From the NCBI RefSeq assembly GCF_964340395.1, contig NC_135566.1:18412501-18476500 (forward strand): a stretch of DNA of 64,000 nt. Reading direction: 5' to 3'. Below are positions 1 through 33,635 of this stretch, in pieces. This DNA comes from Glandiceps talaboti (Eukaryota > Hemichordata > Enteropneusta > Spengelidae). The notes beneath the pieces were generated by a model. That model was given only the letters and a program-made list of their open reading frames with translations, was not told where the DNA came from and searched no databases. Made by a program: the position numbers and the translations under genes. Each line of letters opens with the position of its first letter. Within the stretch, counting starts at the first letter, position 1.

Positions 1-579
1 TGTTTGATGAGAACATTACTTTTGGTATGTAGATTCAAGAGTATTCAAATCAAAATGATCCCATCAATGGTGTGGGTTTTGTATGAAATGATCCAAATTA
101 CTCTTTATAGTGCAAAGGTAACAACAGTGTTGGTTAGGCAAGTGGATATATATCATTCAGAAGGGAATACATGTCTACCTAGCAACAAGACCACACCTAC
201 CAAATCATGGTGTATATGGCAAATATTATATATACAACAGGAGTAGTTAGATATCTTCATTCTGATTATTAAAGTACAGGCTGATATAGGACATTCGTTG
301 AATTTCAATTGAAGGGTTTTTAATGGTTAGATATCCCTGTAAGTAGAAAAAATTGTTGAATACCAGTTCCAACTTACTCTAAATAAGATAGAGACAATTT
401 GAGAGAGTATTATATGAAGGTTTATTTCCCATTTGTCTTATTGAATTGAAATTTATTCCACCAGAAATGAAAACAAAATACATTCTTTGAAAGTAACTCA
501 CAGAATTCTCGTGAGGGCCATGGAAACAGTTCCCAGGGAGCTAATCAAAGTCCGGTTCCATGGACCAAACAATTGTCAT

Positions 580-585
580 TTTATT
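580..585 (-). terminator. Candidate polyadenylation signal of SDR copy A
   Basis: AATAAA on the minus strand about 155 bases after the exon 7 stop. It is conserved at the same place in copy B (24408-24413) and copy C (34090-34095), as expected for shared 3' UTR. Confidence 0.4.
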
Positions 586-738
586 TATGAAAGCCATCAA
601 TGAAGTTAAACTCGATCGCAGTCGGCGTTTTAAGCATCACACATTAGTCGGCGTCGGTATCACACTGAATACATCTATCTAGAAGACTTCATATATTCTT
701 TTCTTTATCGGATGTTTGGGCATTCAAAATAAACTTTC

Positions 739-19330
<18,592 letters not shown>

Positions 19331-19527
19331 GATATCCGAAGTAAAATGTTGTGCAGACAGATGTTGATTGATATGCGTTCCTAGTCTTGTCACCGCAGCA
19401 CTCTGAATGTAATATATAGTCATATATAATATATAATATTATAGTCAGAACAGTTTCGAAAGCTGTCAAATTAATTCACCCTGTTAAAGTTTAATTTTTA
19501 AAGCTTGTCCAAAGTCCATCTAACATT

Positions 19528-19538
19528 TACACACACAC

Positions 19539-19594
<56 letters not shown>
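19528..19594. repeat. (CA)n microsatellite
   Basis: Upstream of exon 1 of copy A. The inverted arm has only a short GTGTGTATGTGTGCGTG here, and unit 3 has ACACGCACACAAAC. Confidence 0.9.
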
Positions 19595-19597
<3 letters not shown>

Positions 19598-19975
19598 TCA
19601 GAGTCAGAGTTTGTTTGTTCTGTCATTCAGGGGTGTAATGTTGTCGAATTAGTTATCCATCGCCAAACAACGTATACAATATCCTTAAGGGGCCAGTAAT
19701 TTTAAACTGGCCATGGGAGGGGAAGGAGTGGAAAACGCCACTTGAAATGGAGGGTGTGGTGGGGGCACTTTGGCGATCAATGTATACGTATTTGTCATTT
19801 CGGTACTGGGAAATGACACCTGAACAACTGTAACATCCATTCGTGGAGGGGATAACTGCTCCTGTACCCCTCCCCCTCCACCACTCCCATCTGTATTACC
19901 TATGCATTCACCATCTGTGTAATTATTTCTCAAATAAGAGAGTAAACTAGACCAATTAGTACTTGATGTATGGGT

Positions 19976-20390
19976 AGAGTTGACTTCTCAGACAGAGCTC
20001 AGAGGCCACAGAAAGACTCAGACAGAGGTCAAAGGCCTCTGTCACAGAGGTCGCCCACAGAGCTCAGATACTACCTCAGACGATTTTGTCCAAATGATTC
20101 ATTTTACAGTCTGAACCAATTGCAATCTTGATGGTCTTTCATTCTTAGTGAACATGTAGTCAGATATTAAACATATCTCTGTATGAAGTGCACATACAGA
20201 TATGCAATGGCGGACAATTCAAGGTTACGCTAATACTAAAACAAATAACGAGAAACGATCTGTCTTTAAACACAGACACCAAGTGACTCTTATATTTATA
20301 AAGTAGGTAAAGCACTGGCATCCCTGGAACTGCTAGAAAATGTGTAGTATGCGTAGGAACTAGGATGCTAGGTTGCATAGGGGCGTGTAA
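19976..20390. repeat. Extra copy of the 11.7-12.06 kb sequence
   Basis: Begins with GTAGAGTTGACTTCTCAGAC and follows 11,690-12,060 (unit 1) and 32,214-32,620 (unit 2) closely, including the CAGAGGTC-rich stretch. It ends where text changes to GGGGCGTGTAATATTAC. Confidence 0.85.
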
Positions 20391-21326
20391 TATTACATAG
20401 ATTGTTTTTTTCCTGGTCTACAGACTAAATGTAACAACCTTTTTTCTTCCGTAAGGAAGAGATATGTTTATGGGTGGAAGTCTGTGTGTCTGTGTGTCTG
20501 TGTGTCTGTCTGTCTGTCTGTGTCGTCGTTTTCTCCATAACGGCTTGCTCAATTCAAACCAGATTTTGAAGACGTATTCCGTAGGGTAATGGCAAGACTT
20601 GATTAGGTTTTGGTAAAAATTCCGTGAATATTAATGAGAAATTTACATAATTAATGATTTTCGGTAATTAGGCTATATCTCAAGAATGCACGCTTCAAAT
20701 TCATTATAACTTAGTACACACATTTGCGATACCAAAATGCACCTGTCCTGAAAATATTACTAATGTAGCTTTTAGTTAAGTTATTGGCATATTTTTGTAG
20801 GCCACTAAAAAGGAAAAAATTGTCTCGTCAGGAAATGTTGTCTAAAGTGGTACAATGATGCGCTTATTTTTTTTTACATTCTCAATAAATGTCACAGTAC
20901 AGGTTGTGGTTGGCCAGGAGATCAATAACAGCAATGAGCAAATAGCAATCAATGAGAAAAAATAACTTATTACATATGTTCTGTTGTATGTCAACAATTG
21001 TCTGTAGGAATGATAATCTCAAAACTTTGCCCTTACAGAAGGCATTCAGTTTACATATGGTGACTATATATTCCTAACTATGAGGAAAAAAGAGAAGGGC
21101 GGACATCTTCTTTCGTTAACCTTTCAAATGTAAAAAAAAACATACACATTTGCTTAACAAAAAATGGAAAGAAAGCCCCTGGAAACAGTCACTATTTTAT
21201 GGGCCACCAAAAGTGAAATCAATTCCAGTATACATAGATTGACAGTAACTGTTTGATAAAAATACAGTTGTATTCAAGTTTGTACAAGTAGACTCGCCAG
21301 GAAGCTGTCGAGAACTTTTAGCTATC
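20391..21326. other. Spacer between the inverted exon 1 arms
   Basis: No coding exon seen. It has a short TCTG/TG microsatellite at 20,480-20,524 followed by a CCATAACGG stretch of the kind that often follows such microsatellites in dispersed repeats. Not classified. Confidence 0.5.
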
Positions 21327-22152
21327 CATTTCAAGTGGCGTTTTCCACTCCTTCCCCTCCCAGGCCAGTTTAAAATTACTGGCCCCTTAAGGATATTGTA
21401 TACGTTGTTTGGCGATGGATAACGAATTTGACAACATTACACCCCTGAACGACAGAACGAACAAACGAACGAAGCGGACATGGTCTGTTTGATTTAAATC
21501 CGAATCCGAATCTGAATTTGAATCTGAATCTGATTCTGAAGTTTGTGTGTATGTGTGCGTGTAAAAGTTAGATGGACTTTGGACAAGCTTTTAAACTTTA
21601 ACAGGGTGAATTAATTTGACAGCTTTCGAGACTGGTCTGACTATAATATTATATATTATATATCACTATATATTACATTCAGAGTGCTGCGGTGACAAGA
21701 CTAGGAACGCATATCAATCAACTTCTGTCTGCACAACATTTTACTTCGGATATCATGGACCGTTGGATGGGTCGTGTTGCGTTAGTGACTGGTGCGTCTG
21801 CTGGTATTGGAGCTGCAACAGCACGTGTCCTTGCTGAACATGGACTGAAAGTGTATGGATGTGATATAAACGTGGAAGCTATCAGGGTAGGTACATGAGG
21901 TTGGGCGATCGGTAGAGTCACATAACCCTGTGTCAAGGACAAACATTGCATAGGGAACATCCATTCGAGAAAAGGGGAGTAGATCACTTAGAAAGGTGGC
22001 CAGGCGTACCGCGTAGACAGGTGCTCGAATTTGTATCCTAATCTATCATGTACAGTGTTTATTACGTCACAAGGTGTGATGGAACAGATGTGAACTATTC
22101 GTTTTTAGCGCAACTGTGAACTGATAAGGTTCAGTAGTGATAGGCATGTACG

Positions 22153-22184
<32 letters not shown>

Positions 22185-22218
22185 ATGTCTGTCTGTCTAT
22201 GCGTGCGTGCGTGCGTGC

Positions 22219-22271
<53 letters not shown>

Positions 22272-23850
22272 CGATTTATATTCAAAAACGCCAGACCGAT
22301 TGCCTTGGAATTTGGTTGGGACATCACTTTTGGTGTCTAGTTGGGAAATTGTTCAAAGAACAATGATCGTACCACTGGTGTGGTGATTTTGGTAAAAAAA
22401 AATGTCATTTTGTAAATTAAAAAACTAAAACTTCAAAACTAGTGAGCTGATTGGTCTGTAATTTGGTGGAAATGTTTTTAGGGGTGTTCAGATTAAGATT
22501 TGTTCATGACGTGATGATCTCGTCAGAAATATGCAAATTAGGTCTACGCATGTATCTTTTTGGTCAAAAATCTTTAATTCCTAAACTACTGAGCAGATTG
22601 GGCTAAAATTTAATGGGGATGCATTTGGAGATGTGCAGATGAAGAAAGTGTAATGATGGTATCAGTAATATGCAAAATAGGTGTAAAATTATGAGTTTTG
22701 GTCAAAAACTTGTATCTAAAAAAGTACTTGGTCGATGCATAGGACTGAATTTTGATGAGATGTTTCTAGACATGTTATGGCACAGATGTTTCATTTTTTG
22801 ACACAATTGACCCGAGCAACCATGACCACACCCATAACAACAACCACATGCCAGCATATTTTGCTAAAATAGCATCTAGTAGCCAAATATCCCTGTCAAC
22901 AGCCTAATCATTGTGTATATCGCAAATATCACAACACGAATTAATAGACAAGTGAATAAACATTCAAAAAATGTATGCAAATGTGCGTAGCAACAAAACC
23001 ACGCACATAGCAAAAGCCAAATAATGGTGCATATTGTAAAGATCACAACTGGGGATTCATAGACACGTGAACAAACATTCAAAAAAATGTAAGCAAATAT
23101 GCTTAGTAACAAGACCACGTCCATTGCAACAGCCCAATGATCACACATATTGCAAAGAAAACAAAGGATTAATAGACAAATTAATGGATGTTCAAAATTT
23201 GTATGCAAATATGCCTAGCAACAAGACCATGCCAATAGCAACAGCTATATGATGATGTACATTGCAAAGATAACAACAAGGCTGGATAGGCAACTGTATA
23301 ATTATTCAGCAAATGAACACCTATACCTTGCATGGATGTGCATGTGGATAAACAATTTTCAAAACTTGTACAGTTGTGCGACAACGCCATTGGTGCTGTT
23401 TTTCTGACTTCCCCGCAGTTGTGAGAAAGCCATATGCTTGTTGTGTGGGAGTCCGTTATGGCGCATTCAGTCATCACAGGTGGGGAAGGGCCTGAGGGAG
23501 GGAGATTAGGAGGGGTCACATTTCACAAATCAGTTCGGGGGGGGCGATTTTAGAAAGTGGAAGTAGGAGAGGGTCACATTTCACTTTGACTCATTGTATT
23601 CATCTAACTTTGCAATATTTTGTGATTTCAGCATCCCATCACTGCCACCTCCGCCCGCCACCTTTGTTCCATAATCTCAGACCATACTAGTCAGTCGCTG
23701 CTCACCGCCATGCAGTGAATCAGGTGTTAGTCCGGGTGCTAGTAGAGTAGATATGAGTGGACCTCACAAGTGTGAAGGGGGAAAGCTGCATGGTGTAATG
23801 TATTGGAGATAATGTGGTGGAGTGGGGATTTTCACCTTGATCCAGACAAT
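21327..23850. repeat. Inverted block: exon 1 plus part of intron 1
   Basis: 21,327-22,145 is the inverted exon 1 block and 22,146-23,850 is the inverted equivalent of 5,832-7,600 of unit 1. Together they look like an inverted 5' fragment of the gene that stops before exon 2. Confidence 0.87.
21755..21886 (+). pseudogene. Orphan exon 1 of the DHRS11-like gene, inverted
   Basis: 132 bp, 44 codons, from ATG to AGG before a GTAGGT donor. It differs from exon 1 of copy A in protein by one residue (GAATAR for GAAIAR). It sits in an inverted block (21,327-23,850) that holds exon 1 and part of intron 1 but stops before exon 2. Downstream on the plus strand there is no exon 2, only the 3' side of copy B in the opposite orientation. 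It therefore encodes just the start of the Rossmann fold and is probably non-functional, although its start codon context and donor are intact. Confidence 0.85.
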
Positions 23851-24570
23851 GATCCAAAAGTATTCAAATCAAAATGATCCCATCAGTGGTGTGAGTTTTG
23901 TATGAAATAATCCCAACAGGACCATGCCCCAAGCACATGCCAAATTACTGTTTATAGTGCAAAGGTAGCGACAGTGTTGGTTAGGCAAGTGGATATATAT
24001 CATTCAGAAGGGAATACATGTCTACCTAGCAACAAGACCACACCTACCAAATCATGGTGTATATGGCAAATATTATATATACAACAGGAGTAGTTAGATA
24101 TCTTCATTATTAAAGTACAGGCTGATATAGGACAGCATTCGTTGAATTTCAATTAAAGGTTTTTTAATGGTTAGATATCCCTGTAGGTAGAAAAAATTGT
24201 TGAATACCAATTCCAACTTACTCTAAATAAAATAGAGACAATTTGAGAGAGTATTATATGAAGGTTTATTGAATTGAAATTTATTCCACCAGAAATGAAA
24301 ACAAAATACATTCTTTGAAAGTAACTCACAGAATTCTCGTGAGGGCCATGGAAACAGTTCCCAGGGAACTAATCAAAGTCCGGTTCCATGGACCAAACAA
24401 TTGTCATTTTATTTATGGAAGCCATCAATGAAGTTAAACTCGATCGCAGTCGGCGTTTTAAGCATCACACGTTAGTCGGCGTCGGTATCACACTGAATAC
24501 ATCTAAAGATCTAGAAGACTTCATATATTCTTTTCTTTATCGGATGTTTGGGCATTCAAAATAAACTTTC

Positions 24571-24871
24571 CTAACTTTTCTGTTCAATTGGTCTCACCAG
24601 AATATCATGAACCTGAAAAGTGAAAGATAAAACGATAACGTCATAGCGTCTGTGAAATTTCTTCTTTTAGCAACGATGGATATTATAGCCTAGATGTATG
24701 GTATTTCATTGTCATTATAACTAGTTTGGAAGCTGGGTGTTGCAAGTCACTCACACACTCGAACTTAATGATCTGATGAATATATAAAATTGATAAATAT
24801 GATGAAATAAAATTGCCCCAAAATGGCCTTCAATGATCTTAGGAGCAAGATTAGTTGTCAATGTATGTATG

Positions 24872-24905
<34 letters not shown>

Positions 24906-27308
24906 TGTATGTATGTATGTGTGTGTATGTATGTATGTATGTATGTATGTGTGTGTGTGTATGTATGTATGTATGCATGCATGTATGCATGTGTGTATGT
25001 ATGTATGTATGTATGTATGTATGTATGTATGTATGTATGTGTGTGTGTATGTATGTATGTATGCATGCATGTATGCATGTGTGTATGTATGTATGTATGT
25101 ATGTATGTATGTATGTATGTATGTGTATGTGTCTGTCTGTGTTTGCGCGCGTGTGCGTGTGCGCACGCGCGCGTGTGTCCATTACAGTTGTTTTACTCCG
25201 TCTGTGTATGGGCGTCTCGCTGCTTTCAAATTGACCATTGTTTGTTTATTAGTTTGTTTGCTTGTTTGTTTGCTTGCTTGTTGTTTGTTTGCTTGTTTCA
25301 ATGCAGTTAAATGTAAATAACACAATATAAAATAAAATCACGTGCTCAGATACCACAGCAAAGTCGGACGACTTATTCAACTGGGGTCCAAAAAGCAAAG
25401 TAACAAAATTATACAATATACATACAGTTAAAACAATTACACGAATAGAAGTGCAAACATATAAAAAGATAGTATACTGTAAAACACACTACATACGTTG
25501 GTTATGTCTTTTTTACAAAAACGTTGTGAAGATGTCTTTTGACATTGGTTTTAAAGATCTTATTCATTTGAACCAGTATGTTAATATATTCAAATACTTA
25601 TTGTCGGAATGTTTAGTCATATAAATTTAGTCCCCCTTCGTTCTCAGTCGAATGGTACCACTAACTTTACACCAGCCTATTGGCAGTACTATATGAATTG
25701 TGGTAATCGAGCTCTTTCAATCTTTGCCCCCCGTCTACGGATTGCCTTACCATCACTTCTTCTTCATACGAATGGTTTAAAAGCAATTTCAAAAACTTAC
25801 CTTTTCAGGTCGTTTTATCATGAGACATTTTTATATTTTTTTACCTTTATGCATGTGTACTTTTTTACTATTTTTTTCCTAATATCCGGACATTTTAAGT
25901 TTTTCAAATAGTGTATTTTTGTTCTCTTTCGTGTTGTCAGTTGTACAACGCATTGTGATTATATTATTTTAAGGTAATGCGCTTTATAAAATTAAGATTA
26001 TAAGTACTCTTAGCTGAGATACAATAAAACGCCATCAGATCATCCGCCTTTTCTTTTCATATTTGGGGGGAAATGCGTGGTGCGATCAACAGGCGTGTTT
26101 GCTCATCTGCGATTGTTATACTATAATGTCTCACCTGTACATGTAGAGGGGCCTTTAGCACATAAAGAACCAGGTCAGAAATGTCCGTTGGTTCTAGACA
26201 CTGGAATAAAAATTAATAAAGTAATACAAGTCAAGTGAAAAGATTTCATTCAAAGCACAGAGTGAACGTTGTTCATGTAGTTGTACGTCCACTTTCTAAA
26301 ATGAACATTCACAAGTGATATACTGACATGTACTGGAAAATATGAACATCCGTCTCACTAGAAGTACATAACATCATCTCAGATGATTAGTACAATATTG
26401 ACAAATTTGTTAAAATGGGCCTTATACAAAATATACACCAACAACACTAATACATGCACATACACATACACACATACATACATACATACATACATACATA
26501 CATACACACATACATGCATACATGCATACATGCATACATGCACACATACATACATACATACATACATACATACATACATACATACATACATACATACATA
26601 CATACATACATACATACACTTGTGAGGTTCTATAAACGGCAATGACAACCTATTAATCTATCTCTTTCAAATCAATGATGGCACTCAAAAAAGACGCTAT
26701 CGGTTTGTTACTATATGCATTAGCTGACCTTCGTGATAGATGTTATTAGTATAAACGTATATTCGATATCATATACATGTAAAGTCACACTGCCCATCAA
26801 TAGTACCAAACTCATATATGTTTTCAGACTTTTGACTTTCATGAAAGGTGCGCTGTACACTAACCTTTTTCTCGGCATAAAGTTGTCTACCTATATCTTC
26901 GCCGTACATACTGTAAACAAACCTTGTCTCCACATCTGCAGGTGTTATCGACTGCATGAAGAGAAACGATTAATATGCGAATGAAAGCTAGATCGATAAC
27001 AAAAAATGTAATCCATTGTTTTAGAGGATAGAGAGTTAACTGATGGAATCAAACAATATTTATATAGGTGATACGACTAATATTTTACCGGTTATCATTT
27101 TAGTAATCGTTCACTGGTAAATTTTGAATATGATACAAAGTCAAAGTGGATATTTTGAGTATTCATCATTCAATGATGATATGAACATACTTACTTGTCT
27201 TTACCTTTTGGTATTGGCTATAAGTAAATATGTAAATAAAACTATCAACGAACGAACGAACGAACAAACAGACAAACAAACAAACAAAGCGAAAGAAAGA
27301 AAGAGCGA

Positions 27309-27396
<88 letters not shown>

Positions 27397-27447
27397 AAAA
27401 GACAGGTGGGCGGATGGACAGCCAGACGGACGAACAGACAGACAGAC

Positions 27448-27490
<43 letters not shown>

Positions 27491-28948
27491 TATGATGGAT
27501 TTGAACTAACTGTTACTCTTATCCTTGGGTTCGAACCCCATAATTCTTGTCGGAGTCCCTCGGTGATACCCTTTATCATGTGTTTCGTTCCCGCGTAGAA
27601 ATTTATATCGAAAGCTCCCATCTCTATTCGATGTCCAGACATGCTGTGGGTGATACATGAGAAATAGATTATTGATTTATTTTCACAACAAAACATTTCA
27701 CTTTTGAATGTATTGTTCTATTTGCTGCAAAAGTGTCCCAGTAATTCGTTGATGCTACATCATATAAAATGATTGATAGATAAAATGTGCACACCGTTAT
27801 GTCAACACTCAAATAGTATGGATTATTTCGTGAAAATGTTCAACGGTTTTACTTTATGTGATGGTTTGTCAATTTGTACCATTTAGATCAGAAATCACCC
27901 ATCCATAAAGTGACATTTAATCATCAGACTGAAACTCAACGGATGCCAAGTATCTTTTAAAAGTTTTTGATGGTTATACCTGCTAACGTGTATGATATGA
28001 CCTTCCTCTGTATTCTTCTCCCGCATTTGTTTAACTGCTTCCCTGGTACAAATACACAGGGCCAGTATATTGACCTATTGAGAGACATGTTAGACTAATT
28101 ATTTGGAAAACTCATGAACTGAGAAGTTATCTTACTAGTAAATAAGAAAGAAAATTTACTATCTTGTAAAATGTTAAATAAGTGTTTGCAAGAAGTCATA
28201 GTTCGTCCCGAGGTCCGTTGCCGTGAGTTTTTCATGTATGTGTTAATGACAAGTGCGCCTTAAAAGTTTTCAAGGCTATGCTTCGGAAGTTTTTTTTTCA
28301 ACTTTGACCTTATAAGCGTGTCTGACACCCAATATGTATTTCCATTTGACAAATTTAAAGTGGCCTTGATTGACGAGAAATTATCTATTTTCAAATTGGA
28401 TTCTTCATAAAATTTCACTACGTTTTCTTAGCCCGCCTTTGTCACTTACATGTAATTATTAACTGTAAAGCCTTCTTTTGTAAAGCGACGTCTGTCCTTG
28501 TCGCTCAATTAATTAATTGCAAATCTATATTTTTAAATATGCAAACAGTTTGTTATTGAGGATACGTACATGAAGTGATTTGTGAACAACTTGAAAGTGG
28601 GTAAACACATTCAACCTAGTAATCACAGTCTGGTCGTTATGTAATTAATGATGAAGAAAAAAAGATCAGGAAATAAAAAAAAAACAATTTAAATCCATAC
28701 GGCCACGTGATAGCACGTACTGCATGTTAAAAACTTACATCTAACATTTCTCGCCAGTCTTCAGTCTTTCCATCCAATAAAGACGAAATATGGGACAGAC
28801 CGGCATTATTGATACACACGTCGACACCACCATCACTTTTCTTGATTTCATCAAACATTGCCAATATTTCGTGTTCTTGTCGGAGGTCACATTTGATTGG
28901 ATGTAAGGTTCCCTTTGCGGTGGTTGATTTCAACTCGTCAGATAATTT
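24571..28948 (-). CDS. DHRS11-like SDR, copy B, lacking exon 1 (5'-truncated)
   Basis: Exons 2-7 on the minus strand: 28739-28948, 27980-28074, 27511-27643, 26865-26951, 26135-26200, 24571-24612. All six are open, keep their splice sites and match copy A in the protein positions compared (two synonymous changes seen in exon 2). Catalytic Ser, Tyr and Lys are kept. The unit continues upstream through intron 1 sequence to about 33,425, then passes directly into the 3' side of copy C, so no minus-strand exon 1 lies where it should be. The nucleotide-binding TGxxxGIG motif is therefore missing. It is either a 5'-truncated pseudogene, or transcribed by read-through from the exon 1 of copy C at 42.1 kb. 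A haplotype or assembly artefact is also possible. Confidence 0.8.
25615..26000 (+). mobile_element. Old LINE 3' end in intron 6 of SDR copy B
   Basis: Same reverse transcriptase C-terminus (CGNRALSIFAPRLRIALPS) and the same tail as in copy A. Confidence 0.8.
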
Positions 28949-31224
28949 CTGAAATGATAAAACCGTCAACACAATGGCTACATGAAGACAAGGATTGGTT
29001 GTTCCGTGAGTGCAGTTTTTGCAATGATTACAGATGTTCTACCAGTAGATGAGTGGTTAGCTAATTCATAATTCGCCAATAAGATTTTGTCAAAGTTTCA
29101 AGTTCAATACTTTAGACTCGGGGTTTGTTATGTAGGGAGCCTTAACTTCAGTAATTACATTGGTACGAGGGAAATAAAGCCCGGTCTGTTTCATAAAATG
29201 TGACCCTCTCCTGATTCCGTTTTCGAGAAAATAGCCCTCTCTCAATTTCCTTTCTTTAAAACATGACCCTCGTTTAATATAAAAAACAAAACAAAATATG
29301 GGTCAGGTGTGAAAATGAGTAAAATTAGTCCCAGAATGTATTAAACTATTCTGTCCCACCATTGCCACCACTTTATCCCACTACTGCCACTTCGACTCTT
29401 TTTTTCTACCACTTTACTTCCACTACGACTCTGTCCCACCCCGACTCTGTCCAACCGCTGCCACCACATCGATAAGTTATCCCACTACTACCACCAGTGA
29501 TTTTTTTGTGAAGGCACCACATCCCATGTTTGGATATAAACCCAAAAACTAGATGGGCGGACTACCGACATTGTCTGGATCAAGGTGAAAATCCCCACTC
29601 CACAACATTATCTCCAATACATTACACCACGCAGCTTTCCCCCTTCACACTTGTGAGGTCCACTCATATCTCCTCTACTAGCACCACAACTAACATTTGA
29701 TTCACTGCATGGCGGTAAGCAGCGATTGACTAGTATGGTCTGAGATTATAGAACAAAGGTGGCGGGCGGAGGTGGCAGCGATGGGATGCTGAAATCACAA
29801 AATAATGCAAAGTTAGATGATAATACAATGAGTCAAAGTGAAATGTGGCCCTCTCCTACTTCCACTTTCTAAAATCGCCCCCCCCCCCCGGCCCCGAGAA
29901 CTGGTTTGTGAAATCTGACCCCTCCTAATCTCCCTCCCTCAGGCCCTTCCCCACCTGTCATGACTGAATGCGCCATAACGGACCCCACTCAACAAACACG
30001 TGGCCATGCAAATCTTTGTCACAACTGCGGGGAAGTTAGAAAAACAGTACCAATGGCGTTGTCGCACAACTGTACAAGTTTATAAAATTATTTGTTTATC
30101 CACATGCTCATCCATGCTAGGTATAGGTGTTCATTTGCTGAATGATTATCCAATTGCCTATCCAGCCTTGTTGTTATCTTTGCAATGTACGTCATCATAT
30201 AGCTGTTGCTATTGGCATGGTCTTGTTGCTAGGCATATTTGCATACAAATTTTGAACATCTATTAATTTGTCTATTAATCCTTTGTTTTCTTTGCAATAT
30301 GTGTGATCATTGGGCTGTTGCAATGGACGTGGTCTTGTTACTAAGTATATTTGCTTACATTTTTTTGAATGTTTGTTAACGTGTCTATGAATCCCCAGTT
30401 GTGATCTTTACGATATGCACCATTATTTGGCTGTTGCTATGTGCGTGGTCTTGTTGCTACGCACATTTGCATACATTTTTTGAATGTTTATTCACTTGTG
30501 TCTATTAATTCGTCTTGTGTTATTTGCGATATACACAATTATTAGCTGTTGCTAGGGATATTTGTCTACCAGATGCTATTTCAGCAAAATATGCTGGCAT
30601 GTGGTTGTTGTTATGGGTGTGGTCATGGTTGCTAGGGTCAATTGTGTCAAAAAATGAAACATCTGTGCCATAACATGTCTAGAAACATCTCATCAAAATT
30701 CAGTCCTATGCATCGACCAAGTACTTTTTTAGATACAAGTTTTTGACCAAAATTCATATTTTTACACCTTATTTGCATATTACTCATACCACCATTACAC
30801 TTTCTTCATCTGCACATCTCCAAATGCATCCCCATTAAATTTTAGCCCAATCTGCTCAGTAGTTTAGGAATTAAAGATTTTTGACCAAAAAGATACATGC
30901 GTAGACCTAATTTGCATATTTCTGACGAGATCATCACGTCATGAACAAATCTTAATCTAAACACCCCTAAAAACATTTCCACCAAATTTCAGACCAATCA
31001 GCTCACTAGTTTTGAAGTTTAAGTTTTTTAATCAAAAATGACATTATTATACCAAAATCACACACCAGTGGTACGATCATTGTTCTTTGAACAATTTCCC
31101 AACTAGACACCAAAAGTGATGTCCCCACCAAATTCTAAGGCAATCGGTCTGGCGTTTTTTGACTATAAAGTATAAATCGCTCACACACACACACGCACGC
31201 GGGTGGGCGGGCGGGCAGGCAGGC

Positions 31225-31377
<153 letters not shown>

Positions 31378-33147
31378 ACGTACATGCCTCACGGCACGTC
31401 AGATTATCCAATTTTGTATGCGAGGAGATCGAAGGCGCGGCGCCGACACTTACGTTGTTGTTGGTTCTACACATGCATTACGTTGTATATGTCACTTTTG
31501 AAGAAAATATCTGACAGCTAACGCGTCATCCCTGCTGTCCCAAAGTAATCATTAAAAAGAAATAAAATTTAGTCATGAATTTATTTGTCTCTTTCTTTTT
31601 GCTCAAAAGCCAGGGTTTAGTACACATAATTTGCATAGAGCGTAATTACCGAGGTGTTTACACTACTGTACAAAACACGCGGCCTGTGTGCTGATGGCGT
31701 CCGGGGATGTCGTATGCACCGTGCACGTCACTTTTTTTGCAGAAAATACGAGGATTTACAACCCAGCCATCCCACAATCGCAATCAATATACTAGTAGTA
31801 CATTAAGTACATACATTTACTTAAAATTATAAATTTTATTTGTCTCTCATTTCTCACTCAAAGGCCAGAATATAATATTAGTACATGATACAATTTACCG
31901 AGTGACAGCATTACAAGCATATATGGTGTACACGTAATTTGGCTACTGTTGTGCCTAGCTACGATAATACGCGTTACACCGCACCACCGCGGCACCGATT
32001 GTCCATAGAAAAAACAGGTAAAGATTTACGACCCTGCTGCATACTGTCTTATATTTACAATTAATAAGACTACACAAACATTTATTCACGGTTACGAATT
32101 TATTTTCTCTTTAAAAGCCATAGTTTGTTACATCACGTAATTCACCGATTTTGGGGGATAAATGCTTTGTATAGAACATACCTGTTGACGATTTACGAAC
32201 CTGCTGTCCCGGTAGAGTTGACTTCTCAGACAGAGGTCAGGGGCCTCAGACAGATCGAGGTCAGAGGCCTCTGTCACAGAGGTCGCCCACAGAGCTCAGA
32301 TACTACCTCAGACGATTTCGTCCAAATAATTCATTTTACAGTCTGAACCGATCGCAATCTTGATGGTCTTTCATTCTTAGTGAACATGTAGTCAGATATT
32401 AAACATATCTCTGTGTGAAGTGCACATAAGGCTTACATATATGCAATGCCGAAAATGGCGGACAATTCAAGGTTACGCTAAATACTGAAACAAATAAACG
32501 AGAAACGATCTGTCTTTAAACACAGACACCAAGTGACTCTCATATTCATAAAGTAGGTAAAGCACTGGTATCCCCGTAACTGCTAGAAAATGTGTAGCAT
32601 GCGTAGGAACTAGGATGCGAGGTTGTATCCATGAAAATAGGCCGTGACTCGCCATCATTACTGCGTACACACTCAACTATAGAGGGCGACCTAACGGGGG
32701 GGGGTTGTTGTGTACTGTTTAATATTATTTTCGGCAAAACTACGTTATTCAGGCATTCTCTAAGTTTGAAATTTAGATTTAAGCAGGAATTTCAACCATA
32801 CTTTACTACTGTAGATAACACTCCTTGCATCATTACTTACTTAGTTATATTCAGTACTTCTCTCCTTCACACAATCGCTCTATAACTATGCTGTATATGA
32901 TGCAGACATAAGCTTGATATCATGTAATGATTTCATTATTGGATTACTTTGCAGGGTAACAAATAAAAGATTACAGAATTCAACGATAGCCCTGCCATGT
33001 AGACAGTGATATCGGAAAACACAGAAGATAGCCCTGTCACGCAGAAACCAACCCTTCAGATCAAGGACAATTTAGAACGAGTGTACCTAAGATTGCCAAT
33101 AGGGCATTGAGTTAGGGCACTGTTGAATTTATGTGATATCTTAAGAT

Positions 33148-33302
<155 letters not shown>

Positions 33303-33426
33303 AAAGCAAAAAAAGGAGGCATTGAAACAAGCTGGTCATTCATAGACATGGTACACCAAGAGCTTAGATGCCCTTAAATATTTTTACCAGTGAAAGAAAT
33401 ACTGTAGATTGTATGCTCTTCTGAAA

Positions 33427-33635
33427 TGTAGGTTGTAATGTGAAGGCTTTAATCCTATGCGCTTAAAATGGCTGCAATGGATTGTATGCTCCCCGGGGAG
33501 TTGAGGAAGACTAAAGGGCCGTTGTGCTGTTCTGATCCGAGCCAGGGGTAATAATTGTAAAGCGCTTTGAGCACGGTGTGGGAAAGCGCTATATAAGAAA
33601 CCAACATTATTATTATTATTATTATTATTATTACT
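33427..33635 (+). mobile_element. Short retroposon tail at the unit 2 / unit 3 junction
   Basis: GTAAAGCGCTTTGAGCAC ... GAAAGCGCTATATAAGA followed by (ATT)n, a typical SINE or LINE 3' tail. It is absent from unit 1 at the matching place and sits exactly between units 2 and 3. Confidence 0.75.
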
